Shown here: piece after piece, positions 1 to 8,027 of the stretch
Numbering within the stretch: the first letter of the stretch is position 1
Layout: each line of letters begins with the position of its first letter
Assembly: GCF_000424285.1 (NCBI RefSeq)
Contig: NZ_AUJP01000023.1
Coordinates: 1 to 62,474 of the forward strand
Direction of reading: 5' to 3'
DNA: 62,474 nucleotides
From: Butyrivibrio sp. MB2005
GTDB taxonomy: Bacteria; Bacillota; Clostridia; Lachnospirales; Lachnospiraceae
Position numbers and translations under genes: made by a program
Notes under the pieces: model-generated
What the model was told of the DNA's origin: nothing
The model's input: the letters and a program-made list of their open reading frames with translations, nothing else
Databases searched by the model: none

Positions 1-217
1 CTATACGCGTATTGAGTTTGCGTTCGCGGGAACCATTCCGGCTATCCATGCGTTCATCGCTGCGCTCGTAACGTTCAGCACCAAGCTGCTCAGTTGATTC
101 AGCAACCAGGACAGCATTAAGGCTGTCAGTTAAAAGCTTACGAAATGCCTCATCATGGTCTGATGACAATAATTGTAGAATTTCATCCTGATTTAAAGTA
201 ATATTGAGTTGAGCCAT
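1..217 (-). CDS. IS256-family transposase, N-terminal part (runs off window)
   Basis: This is the first 72 codons of a mutator-type (IS256) transposase, the DDE enzyme that moves its insertion sequence. The protein begins MAQLNITLNQDEILQLLSS and continues with the charged segment RYERSDERMDSRNGSRERK, the usual N-terminal region of this family before the catalytic core; the DDE residues lie outside the window. The start ATG at 217 has a good ribosome site (CCGGAGGT) 9 bases upstream. The reading frame is open to base 1, so it is cut by the window edge and not visibly broken. Family assignment is by recognition of the N-terminal pattern; the exact IS name cannot be given. Confidence 0.85.
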   Translation of the reverse strand, partial: MAQLNITLNQDEILQLLSSDHDEAFRKLLTDSLNAVLVAESTEQLGAERYERSDERMDSRNGSRERKLNTRI

Positions 218-300
218 TGTGTTCTACCTCCGGTATTATTTAGGGTTGTGGTGATTCTATTATACCTAAAGGTAAGAGCCTGTGGCTTTTATAATACAAT
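1..300 (-). mobile_element. End of an IS256-family insertion sequence (boundary not resolved)
   Basis: The transposase start and about 80 bases upstream of it belong to an insertion sequence whose other end is outside the window. On the minus strand a TATAAT-like -10 (GGTATAATAG, around 255-266) lies upstream of the ribosome site. A short palindrome AGCC-tgt-GGCT is seen at about 277-288, but I cannot identify the terminal inverted repeat or a target duplication without the second end, so the right boundary is only a guess. Confidence 0.4.
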
Positions 301-339
301 ATTCAATTTACACCATTATAAGGACGTTACTCTTCTCAA

Positions 340-476
340 GCATCAATCTCGCCTCTCGCGCAGAGGAAATCCTATTTTTTCTCAAAATATATGCGCAAAT
401 GCCTCTCTGCCTGGTTTTCTCGCGCCTCCTGCGCAGAGGAATTTCAATTTTTGGCGATTTTCTATGCGCGGCAGCA
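340..476. repeat. Two imperfect copies of a ~70-bp repeat
   Basis: Two related blocks are visible, one near 347-402 and one near 418-473. Both contain GCGCAGAGGAA followed by a T-rich stretch and end in TATGCGC. The first carries the palindrome CCTCT-cgcgc-AGAGG. They sit between the IS end and the 19-bp tandem array, so this 430-base gene-free stretch is entirely repeat-like. I see no convincing gene in it; the reading frames that cross it are low-complexity products of the repeats. Confidence 0.55.
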
Positions 477-503
477 TCTTATACCGGCTTACATCCCTCT
501 CAT

Positions 504-655
504 GGCGCTGTCATCAGCCTTTGCCGTTATCATCAACCCTTGCCGCTGTCATCAGCCTTTGCCGCTGTCATCAGCCTTTGCCGCTGCCATCAACCCTTGC
601 CGCTGTCATCAGCCTTTGCCGCTGCCATCAACCCTTGGCGCTGTCATCTGCCCTG
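504..655. repeat. 19-bp tandem repeat, eight copies
   Basis: Eight head-to-tail units of 19 bases run without gaps (504-522, 523-541, 542-560, 561-579, 580-598, 599-617, 618-636, 637-655). The commonest unit is GCCGCTGTCATCAGCCTTT; a second variant, GCCGCTGCCATCAACCCTT, alternates with it near the right end. Because 19 is not a multiple of three, all three frames read through as periodic 19-residue nonsense. The last unit overlaps the final codons and stop of the GGDEF gene (stop at 644-646), so the array has grown up to, and slightly into, that gene. Confidence 0.9.
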
Positions 656-1729
656 TTTTGAGATTTTTTTATGCTCATACATGAGCTTGTCTGCTTTTCC
701 AACCACGTCGCCCACTGCATCTCCTCTTAGGCGCTCTGCGATACCATAGGCAAAATCGATCTTGAAATCGCCGTATTTTTCGTCGCATTTTCCCTTATGC
801 AGTACGCTGTCGATGGTGTCATTCAGTACTGGCTTGGTGTATTTGGAAATAAGGATAAATTCATCACCGCCAATGCGATACAGCGTTCCCATTCCTTTAA
901 ATGCGTCTGCCAAAGTCCTGGCCGTCGAAAAAATATACTGATCACCCACCTGATGTCCCATGGTGTCGTTGAATTTTTTAAGGCCGTTAAGATCGATCAA
1001 AACAATTGTGTTGTAATTATCCTTGATATGGGATATGGCCCTTGCATACGCATTTCTGTTGGGTAGCTCCGTGATTACGTCAACCTTATTGAACAAAGCA
1101 GTCAGCGCCAGATACATGAGCAAATATGAAATTCCAAGGCTTAACCACAAGGTTTTCAGATCGTAATTGATCCAGGATGCCAAAAATCCGATAAACATTG
1201 TCACTGCCACAAATGTAGCCAGGAACACATCCTCATAATCAAAGAATCTGCTCCTTATCATGTCCCATAGCAAAATAACGAAAGCCCCGTAGCATATAAC
1301 ATGCATTCCAAGCCCCCAGGGAACATAATACATATATGAATCCTTATGGTAGAAAAAGATAGGCCTGAAAATATTGACTATATCTGCAACCGCCAGAAGT
1401 GCGATAAGGGCAAGTCCGAGATTATGCCTGACTGTCCTCTTCCGAAGTGTGAAAATTATGAAAAAAGGGCTTAGAGTTACCGGCACCATCAGATAAACTA
1501 AACAGGTTATGGCATTCAGGATAAAATCTGTGTGCTCCGATACCGGAAGAAAATAAATACCCACATACCAAAACATGTCCAATGCATACAAGATGGCCAG
1601 CGCAATACCCGTGGCTATTATACCTATCCTTATATCCTTGCGAAGGTAAGAATTGTTAAGGGTAAGTACAGAGACATATATGACAATTGTGATGCCGATA
1701 ATATCGGAAAATTCAATCCATTCAACCAT
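644..1729 (-). CDS. Membrane-bound diguanylate cyclase (GGDEF)
   Basis: A 361-residue protein that probably makes cyclic di-GMP from two GTP. Residues 1 to about 210 are hydrophobic with about six membrane segments, forming an N-terminal sensor. The GGDEF domain follows (starts near DVITELPNRNAYARAI) with an intact RIGGDEF motif at about residues 285-291. The RxxD inhibitory site that normally sits just before the active-site motif is replaced by KGMG, so product inhibition through that site is not expected. The start ATG has GGAGAG upstream. The last codons (KQGR-stop) are formed by the edge of a 19-bp tandem repeat, so the C-terminal tail may vary between strains. Confidence 0.85.
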   Translation of the reverse strand: MVEWIEFSDIIGITIVIYVSVLTLNNSYLRKDIRIGIIATGIALAILYALDMFWYVGIYFLPVSEHTDFILNAITCLVYLMVPVTLSPFFIIFTLRKRTVRHNLGLALIALLAVADIVNIFRPIFFYHKDSYMYYVPWGLGMHVICYGAFVILLWDMIRSRFFDYEDVFLATFVAVTMFIGFLASWINYDLKTLWLSLGISYLLMYLALTALFNKVDVITELPNRNAYARAISHIKDNYNTIVLIDLNGLKKFNDTMGHQVGDQYIFSTARTLADAFKGMGTLYRIGGDEFILISKYTKPVLNDTIDSVLHKGKCDEKYGDFKIDFAYGIAERLRGDAVGDVVGKADKLMYEHKKISKQGR

Positions 1730-1823
1730 ATGTCATCTCTCCGGCCGGGTAAACATACTAAATCTACTTTAATTATCCAACAAATATATAAAATGCCTAT
1801 AAAATCGGGCTAAAGTTACACTT

Positions 1824-1856
1824 AAAAAAATACAGCCCGTAGGCTGCATTTTTTGC
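1824..1856. terminator. Terminator-like hairpin in a divergent intergenic region
   Basis: CAGCC-cgta-GGCTG flanked by A-tract (5') and T-tract (3'), so it can read as an intrinsic terminator on either strand. It lies between two divergently oriented genes, where no terminator is needed for either; it may be a relic or limit antisense transcription. Confidence 0.5.
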
Positions 1857-1879
1857 CCTGTTTATTCATAATTAAACAA

Positions 1880-1907
1880 TTGCGAAATAACCAAAATGGT
1901 GTATTAT
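1880..1907 (+). promoter_or_regulatory. Predicted sigma-A promoter of the small protein at 1941
   Basis: TTGCGA at 1880-1885, a 16-base spacer, and TATTAT at 1902-1907; about 34 bases from the start codon. Read by eye from consensus only. Confidence 0.5.
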
Positions 1908-1940
1908 ATATATTCATGAATAACTAAAGGAGATAAGAAA

Positions 1941-2177
1941 ATGCCAAATATAAATCCCATGGCTATCATGGAACTTCAGCAAAAATTCAACGTTTTCAAG
2001 CAGGAACACCCAAGAGTACTGCCCTTTTTCAACGCAGTAAAGGACAACACTCCGGAGGTGGGATCTGTTTTTGATATGAAGATCACTAACCCTGATGGCA
2101 CAGAAATGCAGTGCAATATCAAGATCACCGAGAATGATATTGAGCTTTTCAGAGCTTTGATGAACATGAAGGGTTGA
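1941..2177 (+). CDS. Small conserved protein of unknown function (78 aa)
   Basis: A 78-residue soluble protein with a clear ribosome site (AAAGGAG, 8 bases before ATG), its own promoter and its own terminator, so it is a single-gene transcription unit. The N-terminal half (MAIMELQQKFNVFKQEHP) is helical and the C-terminal half holds a beta-rich segment (FDMKITNPDGTEMQCNIKIT) followed by a short helix. I recall similar short proteins in other Lachnospiraceae, but I know no function. No membrane segment or signal peptide. Confidence 0.7.
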   Translation: MPNINPMAIMELQQKFNVFKQEHPRVLPFFNAVKDNTPEVGSVFDMKITNPDGTEMQCNIKITENDIELFRALMNMKG

Positions 2178-2192
2178 AAACGTTTAAAAGAT

Positions 2193-2225
2193 AAAAGCAG
2201 CAGGCCCAAAGCCTGCTGCTTTTTT
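2193..2225 (+). terminator. Intrinsic terminator after the 78-aa protein
   Basis: Perfect 10-bp stem AGCAGCAGGC / GCCTGCTGCT with a 5-base loop (2196-2220), followed by TTTTT. It starts 16 bases after the stop codon. Confidence 0.9.
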
Positions 2226-2262
2226 GCGAATTTTCTTAATGTTTTAGATTGAACAACGCTTG

Positions 2263-2667
2263 TTATTTTTGAAAAATATGGATCTTTACGCCACCCTCAA
2301 TGCCTTCTACTGTGCCGAAAAGTTCAGCGGTTTCAAGAAAAGCAAGGGCCTTGCTGTCTGTGATGATCTTGGGAGTTGTTGTAATCTCGCCTTTATCATT
2401 AATTACGCCGTTGTTCTCAATAAAGATGTGGGCGGGATTGCCCTCTTTATCGGTTCCCTCCAAAATATATCTGGCAGAAAGCTGTGTTGGTGCGCCGCCA
2501 AGCTCCTTCTGTGTATCTACGCCGCCGGGAAGGATTTTCCCTTTGAAATTATCGCAATCCACAGTGCCGTCAAAAAGGATCATTCTGGCTGTATCGGTAC
2601 TGCCCTTAACTTCGTTCACTTCTGTGATTCTGACATTCACTGTAAGTACTTCTGTAGCTGACATCAT
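2263..2667 (-). CDS. DUF3237 family protein
   Basis: A 134-residue protein matching the DUF3237 beta-barrel family; the recognisable core is FDGTVDCDNFKGKILPGGVD followed by LSARYILEGTDKEGNPAHIFIENNG. Members often sit with esterases and are thought to be small-molecule binding or modifying, with no established activity. It is translationally coupled to the esterase upstream: its ATG (2667-2665) overlaps the esterase TGA in an ATGA arrangement. A second ATG directly follows the first. Family assignment is by motif recognition. Confidence 0.75.
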   Translation of the reverse strand: MMSATEVLTVNVRITEVNEVKGSTDTARMILFDGTVDCDNFKGKILPGGVDTQKELGGAPTQLSARYILEGTDKEGNPAHIFIENNGVINDKGEITTTPKIITDSKALAFLETAELFGTVEGIEGGVKIHIFQK

Positions 2668-3470
2668 TTATCCACCTCACTAAGTACCCATTCAACACCG
2701 CTAAATATATATTTATTCCAGAATACCCAGTCATGGATTCCGGGGCCCTCTTCATACTTGAGGTTAGCACCGTTCTCCTCGAAGAATTTTCTCATGATCT
2801 GGTTGTTCTCATAGAGGAAATCCTCTGTTCCAACTGCCATGTAAACTGCGGGAGTTTCTTTTCCGCTCTCCTTAAGACGCGTGAAAAGCACCTCAGGATT
2901 GTTATCTGACTGCTCTACAGTTGCAAGGTCTCCGAAAACTTCATGATAGTACTCGTAGTTAGCCACATCGTTGGATTCGCCGGGCTTAATGTGAGCGATC
3001 TCGTGAATGATAAGAGCTGATGAAAGAGCCACGATTCCGCCAAAGGTCTCAGGGAATGCAAGACCTGTGTGAAGTGCACCAAAACCACCCATTGAAAGGC
3101 CACCGATGAGAGTATCCTCTCTCTTATCTGAAAGGCCAAAGAGCTTTCTTGTAAACTCAACAACTTCTTTTCCTGCAAAAGTGCAGTACTGACGACCTGT
3201 AGCCTTGCGATCAAGGTAGAAATCATTGCCTGTTGTGATCATGATAACAGCAAGATTGTATCTTGCTGAAATATCCTCAGCCACGCCGTTATACTCCCAA
3301 TCACACTCATTTCCTGAATATCCGTGCAAAAGATAAAGAGTCTTCATTGGTCTCTTATAATGCGGATTGTCACCCATCATCATCTCCGGAAAATCTGTAG
3401 GAATCACGAATCTGATGTTAACCTGTCCCCCCTGTGCTGCTGAAAAAAATCTTAAACTTCCTGTTGCCAT
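2664..3470 (-). CDS. Esterase D-type alpha/beta hydrolase (putative acetyl/feruloyl esterase)
   Basis: A 268-residue cytosolic esterase of the PF00756 family (tributyrin/acetyl-xylan/feruloyl esterase type). The oxyanion region is LYLLHGYSGN, the nucleophile elbow GGLSMGGFGAL, the acid GTEDFLYEN and the catalytic histidine HDWVFW. I place the start at the ATG at 3470, which has GAAGGAGAAGG 6 bases upstream; an upstream in-frame extension to 3572 has no ribosome site and is rejected. With the neighbouring hydrolase at 4414 it suggests removal of ester groups from plant glycans or their oligosaccharides inside the cell. The natural substrate cannot be told from sequence. Confidence 0.85.
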   Translation of the reverse strand: MATGSLRFFSAAQGGQVNIRFVIPTDFPEMMMGDNPHYKRPMKTLYLLHGYSGNECDWEYNGVAEDISARYNLAVIMITTGNDFYLDRKATGRQYCTFAGKEVVEFTRKLFGLSDKREDTLIGGLSMGGFGALHTGLAFPETFGGIVALSSALIIHEIAHIKPGESNDVANYEYYHEVFGDLATVEQSDNNPEVLFTRLKESGKETPAVYMAVGTEDFLYENNQIMRKFFEENGANLKYEEGPGIHDWVFWNKYIFSGVEWVLSEVDK

Positions 3471-3531
3471 ACTATACCTTCTCCTTCTATTTATTTTATA
3501 TCTGCGAAAAGATTCGCAGGTATATCCCCAT

Positions 3532-4401
3532 TTAATTAAGCTGATATTTCCACATGTCCCCGTTGGGAACATACTTTATCGGAACTTTTCCCTCTGTTAT
3601 TTCTGTGAGCCAGTCTACAGCATACCTTGCCCCCAGCTGCTCCCAGTTATAATGGCCGATATTGAAGCATGCCATATTTTTCCCAAAAGAAATCGCATCC
3701 CTAATATATGAAAGCAGGTTCCACTCAATGATCTCACCGGGAATAATGGCGTCAATATGCTCTTTTTCTATGGCTCTGATAATCTCTGTTGAATAATCCG
3801 TGTAATAGCCATCCTTTTCACTGGAAGGTATAAATGCCTCCGGATAAATATGTCCCACGATAGCTATTCTCTTGATCTTATCATCAGGTCTTCCGATGTA
3901 TCTTGTGCCGTTCATCTCGTTTTTCTCGATAAACTCTCGGTTTATCTCCTCAACGGTTTTGACCTCAGGGAACTCGATGAGATATCCGAAAGGCACCTTG
4001 TCGTGAGTCCCCACAAGATAGTCCTCCCAGCCCATATATTTCAGCACACCTGTGAAAATGCTGTCGGGCGTGTGGGCATGCATGTGGTCGTGGTCCCTGT
4101 AGATAACTATACCATTATCCTCTATGAGCTTCTTCTTTTTTTCATATATTTCGCAGTCAAAATCTGCCTTCCACTCCGAATAATCCGGGGTCAGATAATA
4201 TGTGGGCTCATGGATGTATAGAAAATTGTAGCCAAGCTCTATAGTTTTCCTGATAACCTCAATATTGGGCACCAGCGCTGAAACAACGCCGGTGCACTCT
4301 ACGTCAGGATCTCCGCACTTCACCCCATCACATCCGGCATAATCAGGGCCCAAATCCGGATGATACTTATTCACAGCATCTATTATTTCTGTTATCTTCA
4401 T
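3532..4401 (-). CDS. Divergent Nif3-like dinuclear metal protein
   Basis: A 289-residue protein of the Nif3/YbgI (GTP cyclohydrolase I type 2-like) family. Recognisable elements are DGVKCGDPDVECTGVV near residues 24-39, a metal-ligand segment FLYIHEPTYY near 80 (the usual HHP motif reads HEP here), a histidine-rich DHDHMHAHTPD near 103-113, and a C-terminal GHYNWEQLGARY. The family binds two metals, but its general function is unsettled. The His-to-Glu change at the usual ligand pair sets this one apart. Start ATG with AAAGGAAA upstream. It sits between two esterases, on the same strand. Confidence 0.7.
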   Translation of the reverse strand: MKITEIIDAVNKYHPDLGPDYAGCDGVKCGDPDVECTGVVSALVPNIEVIRKTIELGYNFLYIHEPTYYLTPDYSEWKADFDCEIYEKKKKLIEDNGIVIYRDHDHMHAHTPDSIFTGVLKYMGWEDYLVGTHDKVPFGYLIEFPEVKTVEEINREFIEKNEMNGTRYIGRPDDKIKRIAIVGHIYPEAFIPSSEKDGYYTDYSTEIIRAIEKEHIDAIIPGEIIEWNLLSYIRDAISFGKNMACFNIGHYNWEQLGARYAVDWLTEITEGKVPIKYVPNGDMWKYQLN

Positions 4402-4413
4402 AATTTTCCTTTG

Positions 4414-5463
4414 TTAATTGTTTTCCATGAAGCTTATCATGTCTTCCATCCAGTTTGCAGCAGATGTTCCTACGCCTGTAGCACAGCCGTGGCCACCTGT
4501 GGGATAGGATTTATGACAAGAAACTACGCCGGCTTTCTGCAAAGATTCGTACATTCTTGATGCATTGCTGGGAGGCACAAGATCATCATCATCGCAGGCC
4601 CATACGAAGGTCTTTGGATAATCCTTGGTCACATGGAGCTCAATTGACATCTTATCGCGAAGGCTCTCATCACCGCCTGTAAGATTGGTGAAGCTGTCCT
4701 CATGCTGCTCGGAAACGAAGCTTATAACGGGATAACATAAAACCACCTTATCGGGCTTCGCTGAAAAGCCTTTAAGATCACTTAACAGCTCGCTGTGATC
4801 CCTAGCCAGCTCTTCTTCCAGTGTTTTCTCTATTTCATCATAATAGGCTGCCTGTGATGCTACCAGGTGTCCGCCTGCAGAATATCCTACAACCATGAGA
4901 TCATCCTGAAGGTCATACTCTGAGGCAAATTTTCTCATGCGCTTTATGGCAAGAGACAGATCAAGCTGCGGCACAGGATAGTGATTTGGAGCACAGCGAT
5001 AATTCATAACAACCACCGCATAGCCGGCTTTTTCCAGTGCCCTTGCAGTATCCAGGCCTTCATTGGAAATCGCCACGTTGGAGTATGCTCCTCCGGGAAC
5101 TACCAGTGCCATTTTTCTGCCTGCCTTAAAGGAATCATTGAATTTAAGAAGACCTAAATGCATTTTTTCTCCGTCAGTTACAGGGAAGAACCCTTCCGGC
5201 GTCTCCTTCGACCAAAGCTGCATGAAGGTATAAGCATCGGAATCGATGAGCTCGTGAATCTGATTGGCGATAGCTGCAACCCCTTCGCTAAAATAGGGCA
5301 CTCCCCAGGGCAGCATCACCTTCTCTTTTACCTCTTCCAGAGTAGCATCCCGCAAATCCTCCGGAACCAGCTCAATGAATTCCATTGGCATCATATATTC
5401 AAAATGAGCCTTTACTACTTCATCCTTGAAGATTTCATTTATAGAATTTTTTATAGTGTACAT
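4414..5463 (-). CDS. Alpha/beta hydrolase (BD-FAE / lipase-esterase type)
   Basis: A 349-residue hydrolase. The oxyanion loop is VVPGGAYSNVA, the nucleophile lies in VGYSAGGHL, the acid in CDDDDLVPP, and the histidine in GGHGCATG, the order seen in BD-FAE and acetyl-esterase families. No signal peptide is present, so it acts in the cytoplasm. A strong GGGAGG ribosome site precedes the ATG. The roughly 90-residue N-terminal segment before the hydrolase core is unusual and unassigned. It is adjacent to the Nif3-like gene (12-base gap), so the two are probably cotranscribed. Confidence 0.85.
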   Translation of the reverse strand: MYTIKNSINEIFKDEVVKAHFEYMMPMEFIELVPEDLRDATLEEVKEKVMLPWGVPYFSEGVAAIANQIHELIDSDAYTFMQLWSKETPEGFFPVTDGEKMHLGLLKFNDSFKAGRKMALVVPGGAYSNVAISNEGLDTARALEKAGYAVVVMNYRCAPNHYPVPQLDLSLAIKRMRKFASEYDLQDDLMVVGYSAGGHLVASQAAYYDEIEKTLEEELARDHSELLSDLKGFSAKPDKVVLCYPVISFVSEQHEDSFTNLTGGDESLRDKMSIELHVTKDYPKTFVWACDDDDLVPPSNASRMYESLQKAGVVSCHKSYPTGGHGCATGVGTSAANWMEDMISFMENN

Positions 5464-5494
5464 TTGCTATTTCCTCCCTTTTATAGTGTGCTTA

Positions 5495-7222
5495 TCAATC
5501 CTCGTTTTCAGACTTTTCTTCAAAATCTTCATCGTTCAGCAAATCGTAGGTAACACCGTATTTTTCTGCAATATCCGCAGCAAAGGACAGTCCTACCGGT
5601 GGTGCAAGACTGACTTTATAGGAGCGCACACCCTGCTCTGAATGAACGATAAGCGAAGCAGCCTTGAATCGGTCGCTTTCTTTGTTGAGTTCATCCACGT
5701 CGTATGCCAGCTTGTGCATATGGGTGTTGTATATGGTCCTGCATCCCTTACCAAGCAAGGCTCTTGTGCAGTCCCTTGCTATGTAGTAGCCCTCTTCAAA
5801 GGATGTGGTTGAGAAGGTTTCATTTAGCAGAATCAGGCTGTTTTCCGATGCATCGGTATAAATGGAGCGGAATCTCTTACACTCTTCGCCAAGTCTTCCA
5901 AGATCCAAAGTTTTGTCCTCATCCGCAGGGAAATGTGTGTAGATGGCATCCACGGGACGATATTCAAAGCTTGTTCCTGTTACATAGATTCCCCCCTGGG
6001 CCATGAAGAAAAGCTGTCCAATAGCCTGAGTAATTGTGGTCTTACCGCCTCTGTTGGCACCTGTCAGCAGATAAATGCAGTGTTCATCGCTAAAATCAAG
6101 GTCATTTCTTATAATATCTTCAATTTTCTCGATGTCCGAATCAAGAAGCTTCATATTGTAGACGCCAATAGAATTCATGGAAACGTCTGCATTTTCATCC
6201 ATTATCACTTCCGGTTTGCAGAAGAAAAAGCCCTTATCCATGAGCTTTTCAATATATTCTGCCCATCTGATATAGTAGATAAATTCAGGCATCAGATCTG
6301 TGATGTCTGTAATTGTGAGCATGGTATATTTTCCGAGAACATCCCTTAAATGCCTTGCTGTGTTACTAAGCATCCTCTCGGTGATCTCGTCCATGTATTT
6401 AGTGATGCCCCTTGTGGTCTCATCTGCTTCAGAGACATATTTGAGACTCATGAAGGCCATGGGGCTAAATGCCGGTATTACAAAGGAGCCATCCATGGCA
6501 TTCGGATTTTTAGCGGTGAATTCGTCGAATTTGTAATCACCCTTCCATTCATTGCCGTTCTGGATGTTATCTTTTCCGGAAACCCTGTCTATAAAATGAC
6601 TTACAATATGAGACTTGGTAAAATGCTTGTTATTTATGGAAACAACGCCGATTCCGCAGGCTTCAAAGCGCTCGTTTAGGTTGATTCCTACTGTAACACT
6701 CTTAAGATTCTGCGTGTCCGCACGAAGAGCTTTTATATCCTTTTTAAGGCCGTCATAGCCGTTATCCGTGTAGAGTGCATGAACAAAATCACGAAGCTTC
6801 AAAAGACCCTCGGATTTGATGTCTGCGTTTTTTAGGCACACATACATTGAATCGATGCACTGAATATAGTCGTTAAGCTCCTCCAATCTGTGCACCAGGT
6901 CCCACACACCGGGCTCATGATCGTGGTCGTGCTTGTGACTTCCATACTCTCTAAGGAAATTTATTCTGTCAAAGAGTGTCACGATTTTATCGCGCATCTC
7001 CTTGTTTTTCATGATGTCATCGAATATCTCGCCTCTGTATCTGGCATTTTCAGGTGAATCCGTCATCATTTTCATGACGTTGTAGATGTAGGTCTGCTCA
7101 TTTTTCTGAATTGTGAGCTTTGTAACGATGTTGTCCATGCCAATGTCATGGAGTGTTGTTTCACTTAATGTTTTAAAGTTGAGTTTCTGATTCGGAAACA
7201 AAAGACTAAGTTTTTCTGCCAT
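5495..7222 (-). CDS. MutS-related ATPase lacking the mismatch-recognition domains
   Basis: A 575-residue protein with only the MutS lever/clamp-like helical part (about 1-340) and the C-terminal ABC-type ATPase domain. The Walker A motif is TGANRGGKTT (387-396), and the ABC signature-like segment and dimerisation part follow. The Walker B site reads LILLNETFSTTS, with Asn where MutS1 has Asp. There is no N-terminal mismatch-binding domain, no Smr domain and no nuclease, so canonical mismatch repair is unlikely. A histidine/aspartate patch (HKHDHDHEP, about 96-104) is notable. Such stand-alone MutS-core proteins are common in Clostridia, with unknown role. Confidence 0.8.
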   Translation of the reverse strand: MAEKLSLLFPNQKLNFKTLSETTLHDIGMDNIVTKLTIQKNEQTYIYNVMKMMTDSPENARYRGEIFDDIMKNKEMRDKIVTLFDRINFLREYGSHKHDHDHEPGVWDLVHRLEELNDYIQCIDSMYVCLKNADIKSEGLLKLRDFVHALYTDNGYDGLKKDIKALRADTQNLKSVTVGINLNERFEACGIGVVSINNKHFTKSHIVSHFIDRVSGKDNIQNGNEWKGDYKFDEFTAKNPNAMDGSFVIPAFSPMAFMSLKYVSEADETTRGITKYMDEITERMLSNTARHLRDVLGKYTMLTITDITDLMPEFIYYIRWAEYIEKLMDKGFFFCKPEVIMDENADVSMNSIGVYNMKLLDSDIEKIEDIIRNDLDFSDEHCIYLLTGANRGGKTTITQAIGQLFFMAQGGIYVTGTSFEYRPVDAIYTHFPADEDKTLDLGRLGEECKRFRSIYTDASENSLILLNETFSTTSFEEGYYIARDCTRALLGKGCRTIYNTHMHKLAYDVDELNKESDRFKAASLIVHSEQGVRSYKVSLAPPVGLSFAADIAEKYGVTYDLLNDEDFEEKSENED

Positions 7223-7274
7223 TATTAATTCCCCGTAATATTATTTTTGTTTGTAATCGGCAAAGTTTTGACGC

Positions 7275-7889
7275 TTACTGTATATCCTCCAAAAGAACGC
7301 CGTCTCCGGCTATGGGCGTAACGCTTATACCCTCTCCTAAGTCATCATTCATCCACCCTTTGGGAATTACTGCAAAGGGTACGATCATGGGCCTTGCACC
7401 CTTTTCCAGATCATTAACCGAGGTGGTTTCCCCAGATAATTCCAGGGTAGTCTGGATCGCTGCAACGCTCTCAAAGTCCCATATCTTTACGATGAGCTGC
7501 TTTAAATCCTCCATAATCGCAGGTTTATAGGAAAATTTGCCATCCTTTAGCTGTATCAGCTCATCCTCGGGAACGATTATTATGAAATTAAATTCATCAT
7601 CCTCTGTTACGTTCAGAATGAACATCCTGACTTCTGATAATCCGTGGTAATCAAAGCACACCTGCCTGAAATCATGGGAATAATGCTCATCTACTCCGAT
7701 TGAAAAGTCCTCAAGGAGCTTTTCTTCATTCCATGAGATAATCTCCTCAAGAGTTTCATCCATGAATTCCATGTATCCCCCTGCAAATCTCAGGCCCTCT
7801 TCCTGCAAAAGTCCGATAAAATCTGCATAAATACCTTCATATATATCTTTTTTCCTGATACTTATATCTATTGAAAAATAAGCCGGCAT
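7275..7889 (-). CDS. Hypothetical protein (204 aa)
   Basis: I do not recognise this protein. It is acidic and soluble, with no signal or membrane segment. The middle part (LNVTEDDEFNFIIIVPEDEL) looks like a beta-sheet core, and the C-terminal part runs through ARPMIVPFAVIPKGW to an acidic end. It lies 52 bases upstream of the MutS-like gene on the same strand and could be the first gene of that operon. The ribosome site is GGAGGTGGC before the ATG. Confidence 0.65.
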   Translation of the reverse strand: MPAYFSIDISIRKKDIYEGIYADFIGLLQEEGLRFAGGYMEFMDETLEEIISWNEEKLLEDFSIGVDEHYSHDFRQVCFDYHGLSEVRMFILNVTEDDEFNFIIIVPEDELIQLKDGKFSYKPAIMEDLKQLIVKIWDFESVAAIQTTLELSGETTSVNDLEKGARPMIVPFAVIPKGWMNDDLGEGISVTPIAGDGVLLEDIQ

Positions 7890-7956
7890 CTCTCGCCACC
7901 TCCCAAAATTCCGTAGATAGCACTATTATATCAAGAAAAATGGAGATTTATGGAAA

Positions 7957-7992
7957 ATAAATGGGATTTCGCACGCGAAATCCCAGTTGGTC
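7957..7992 (-). terminator. Terminator-like hairpin after the prsW-like gene
   Basis: Ten-base perfect stem TGGGATTTCG / CGAAATCCCA with a 4-base loop (7962-7985). Read on the minus strand it is followed by ATTTATTTT, an imperfect U-tract, which fits termination of the long operon that ends at 8028. Confidence 0.7.
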
Positions 7993-8027
7993 ATGTTTTT
8001 ATGCAACTAAAAGATATCAGGATATTT

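Noticed and set aside
504..655. The 19-bp array as a CRISPR array
   Set aside because: Units are head to tail with no spacers.
209..749. Three overlapping plus-strand frames across the repeat patch (97-155 codons)
   Set aside because: They are produced by the 19-bp repeat, which reads as periodic cysteine/proline-rich nonsense in every frame; no ribosome sites and no family resemblance.
1532..1813. Plus-strand frame of 93 codons opposite the GGDEF gene start
   Set aside because: It is antisense to a strong coding region, has no ribosome site and its product resembles no protein.
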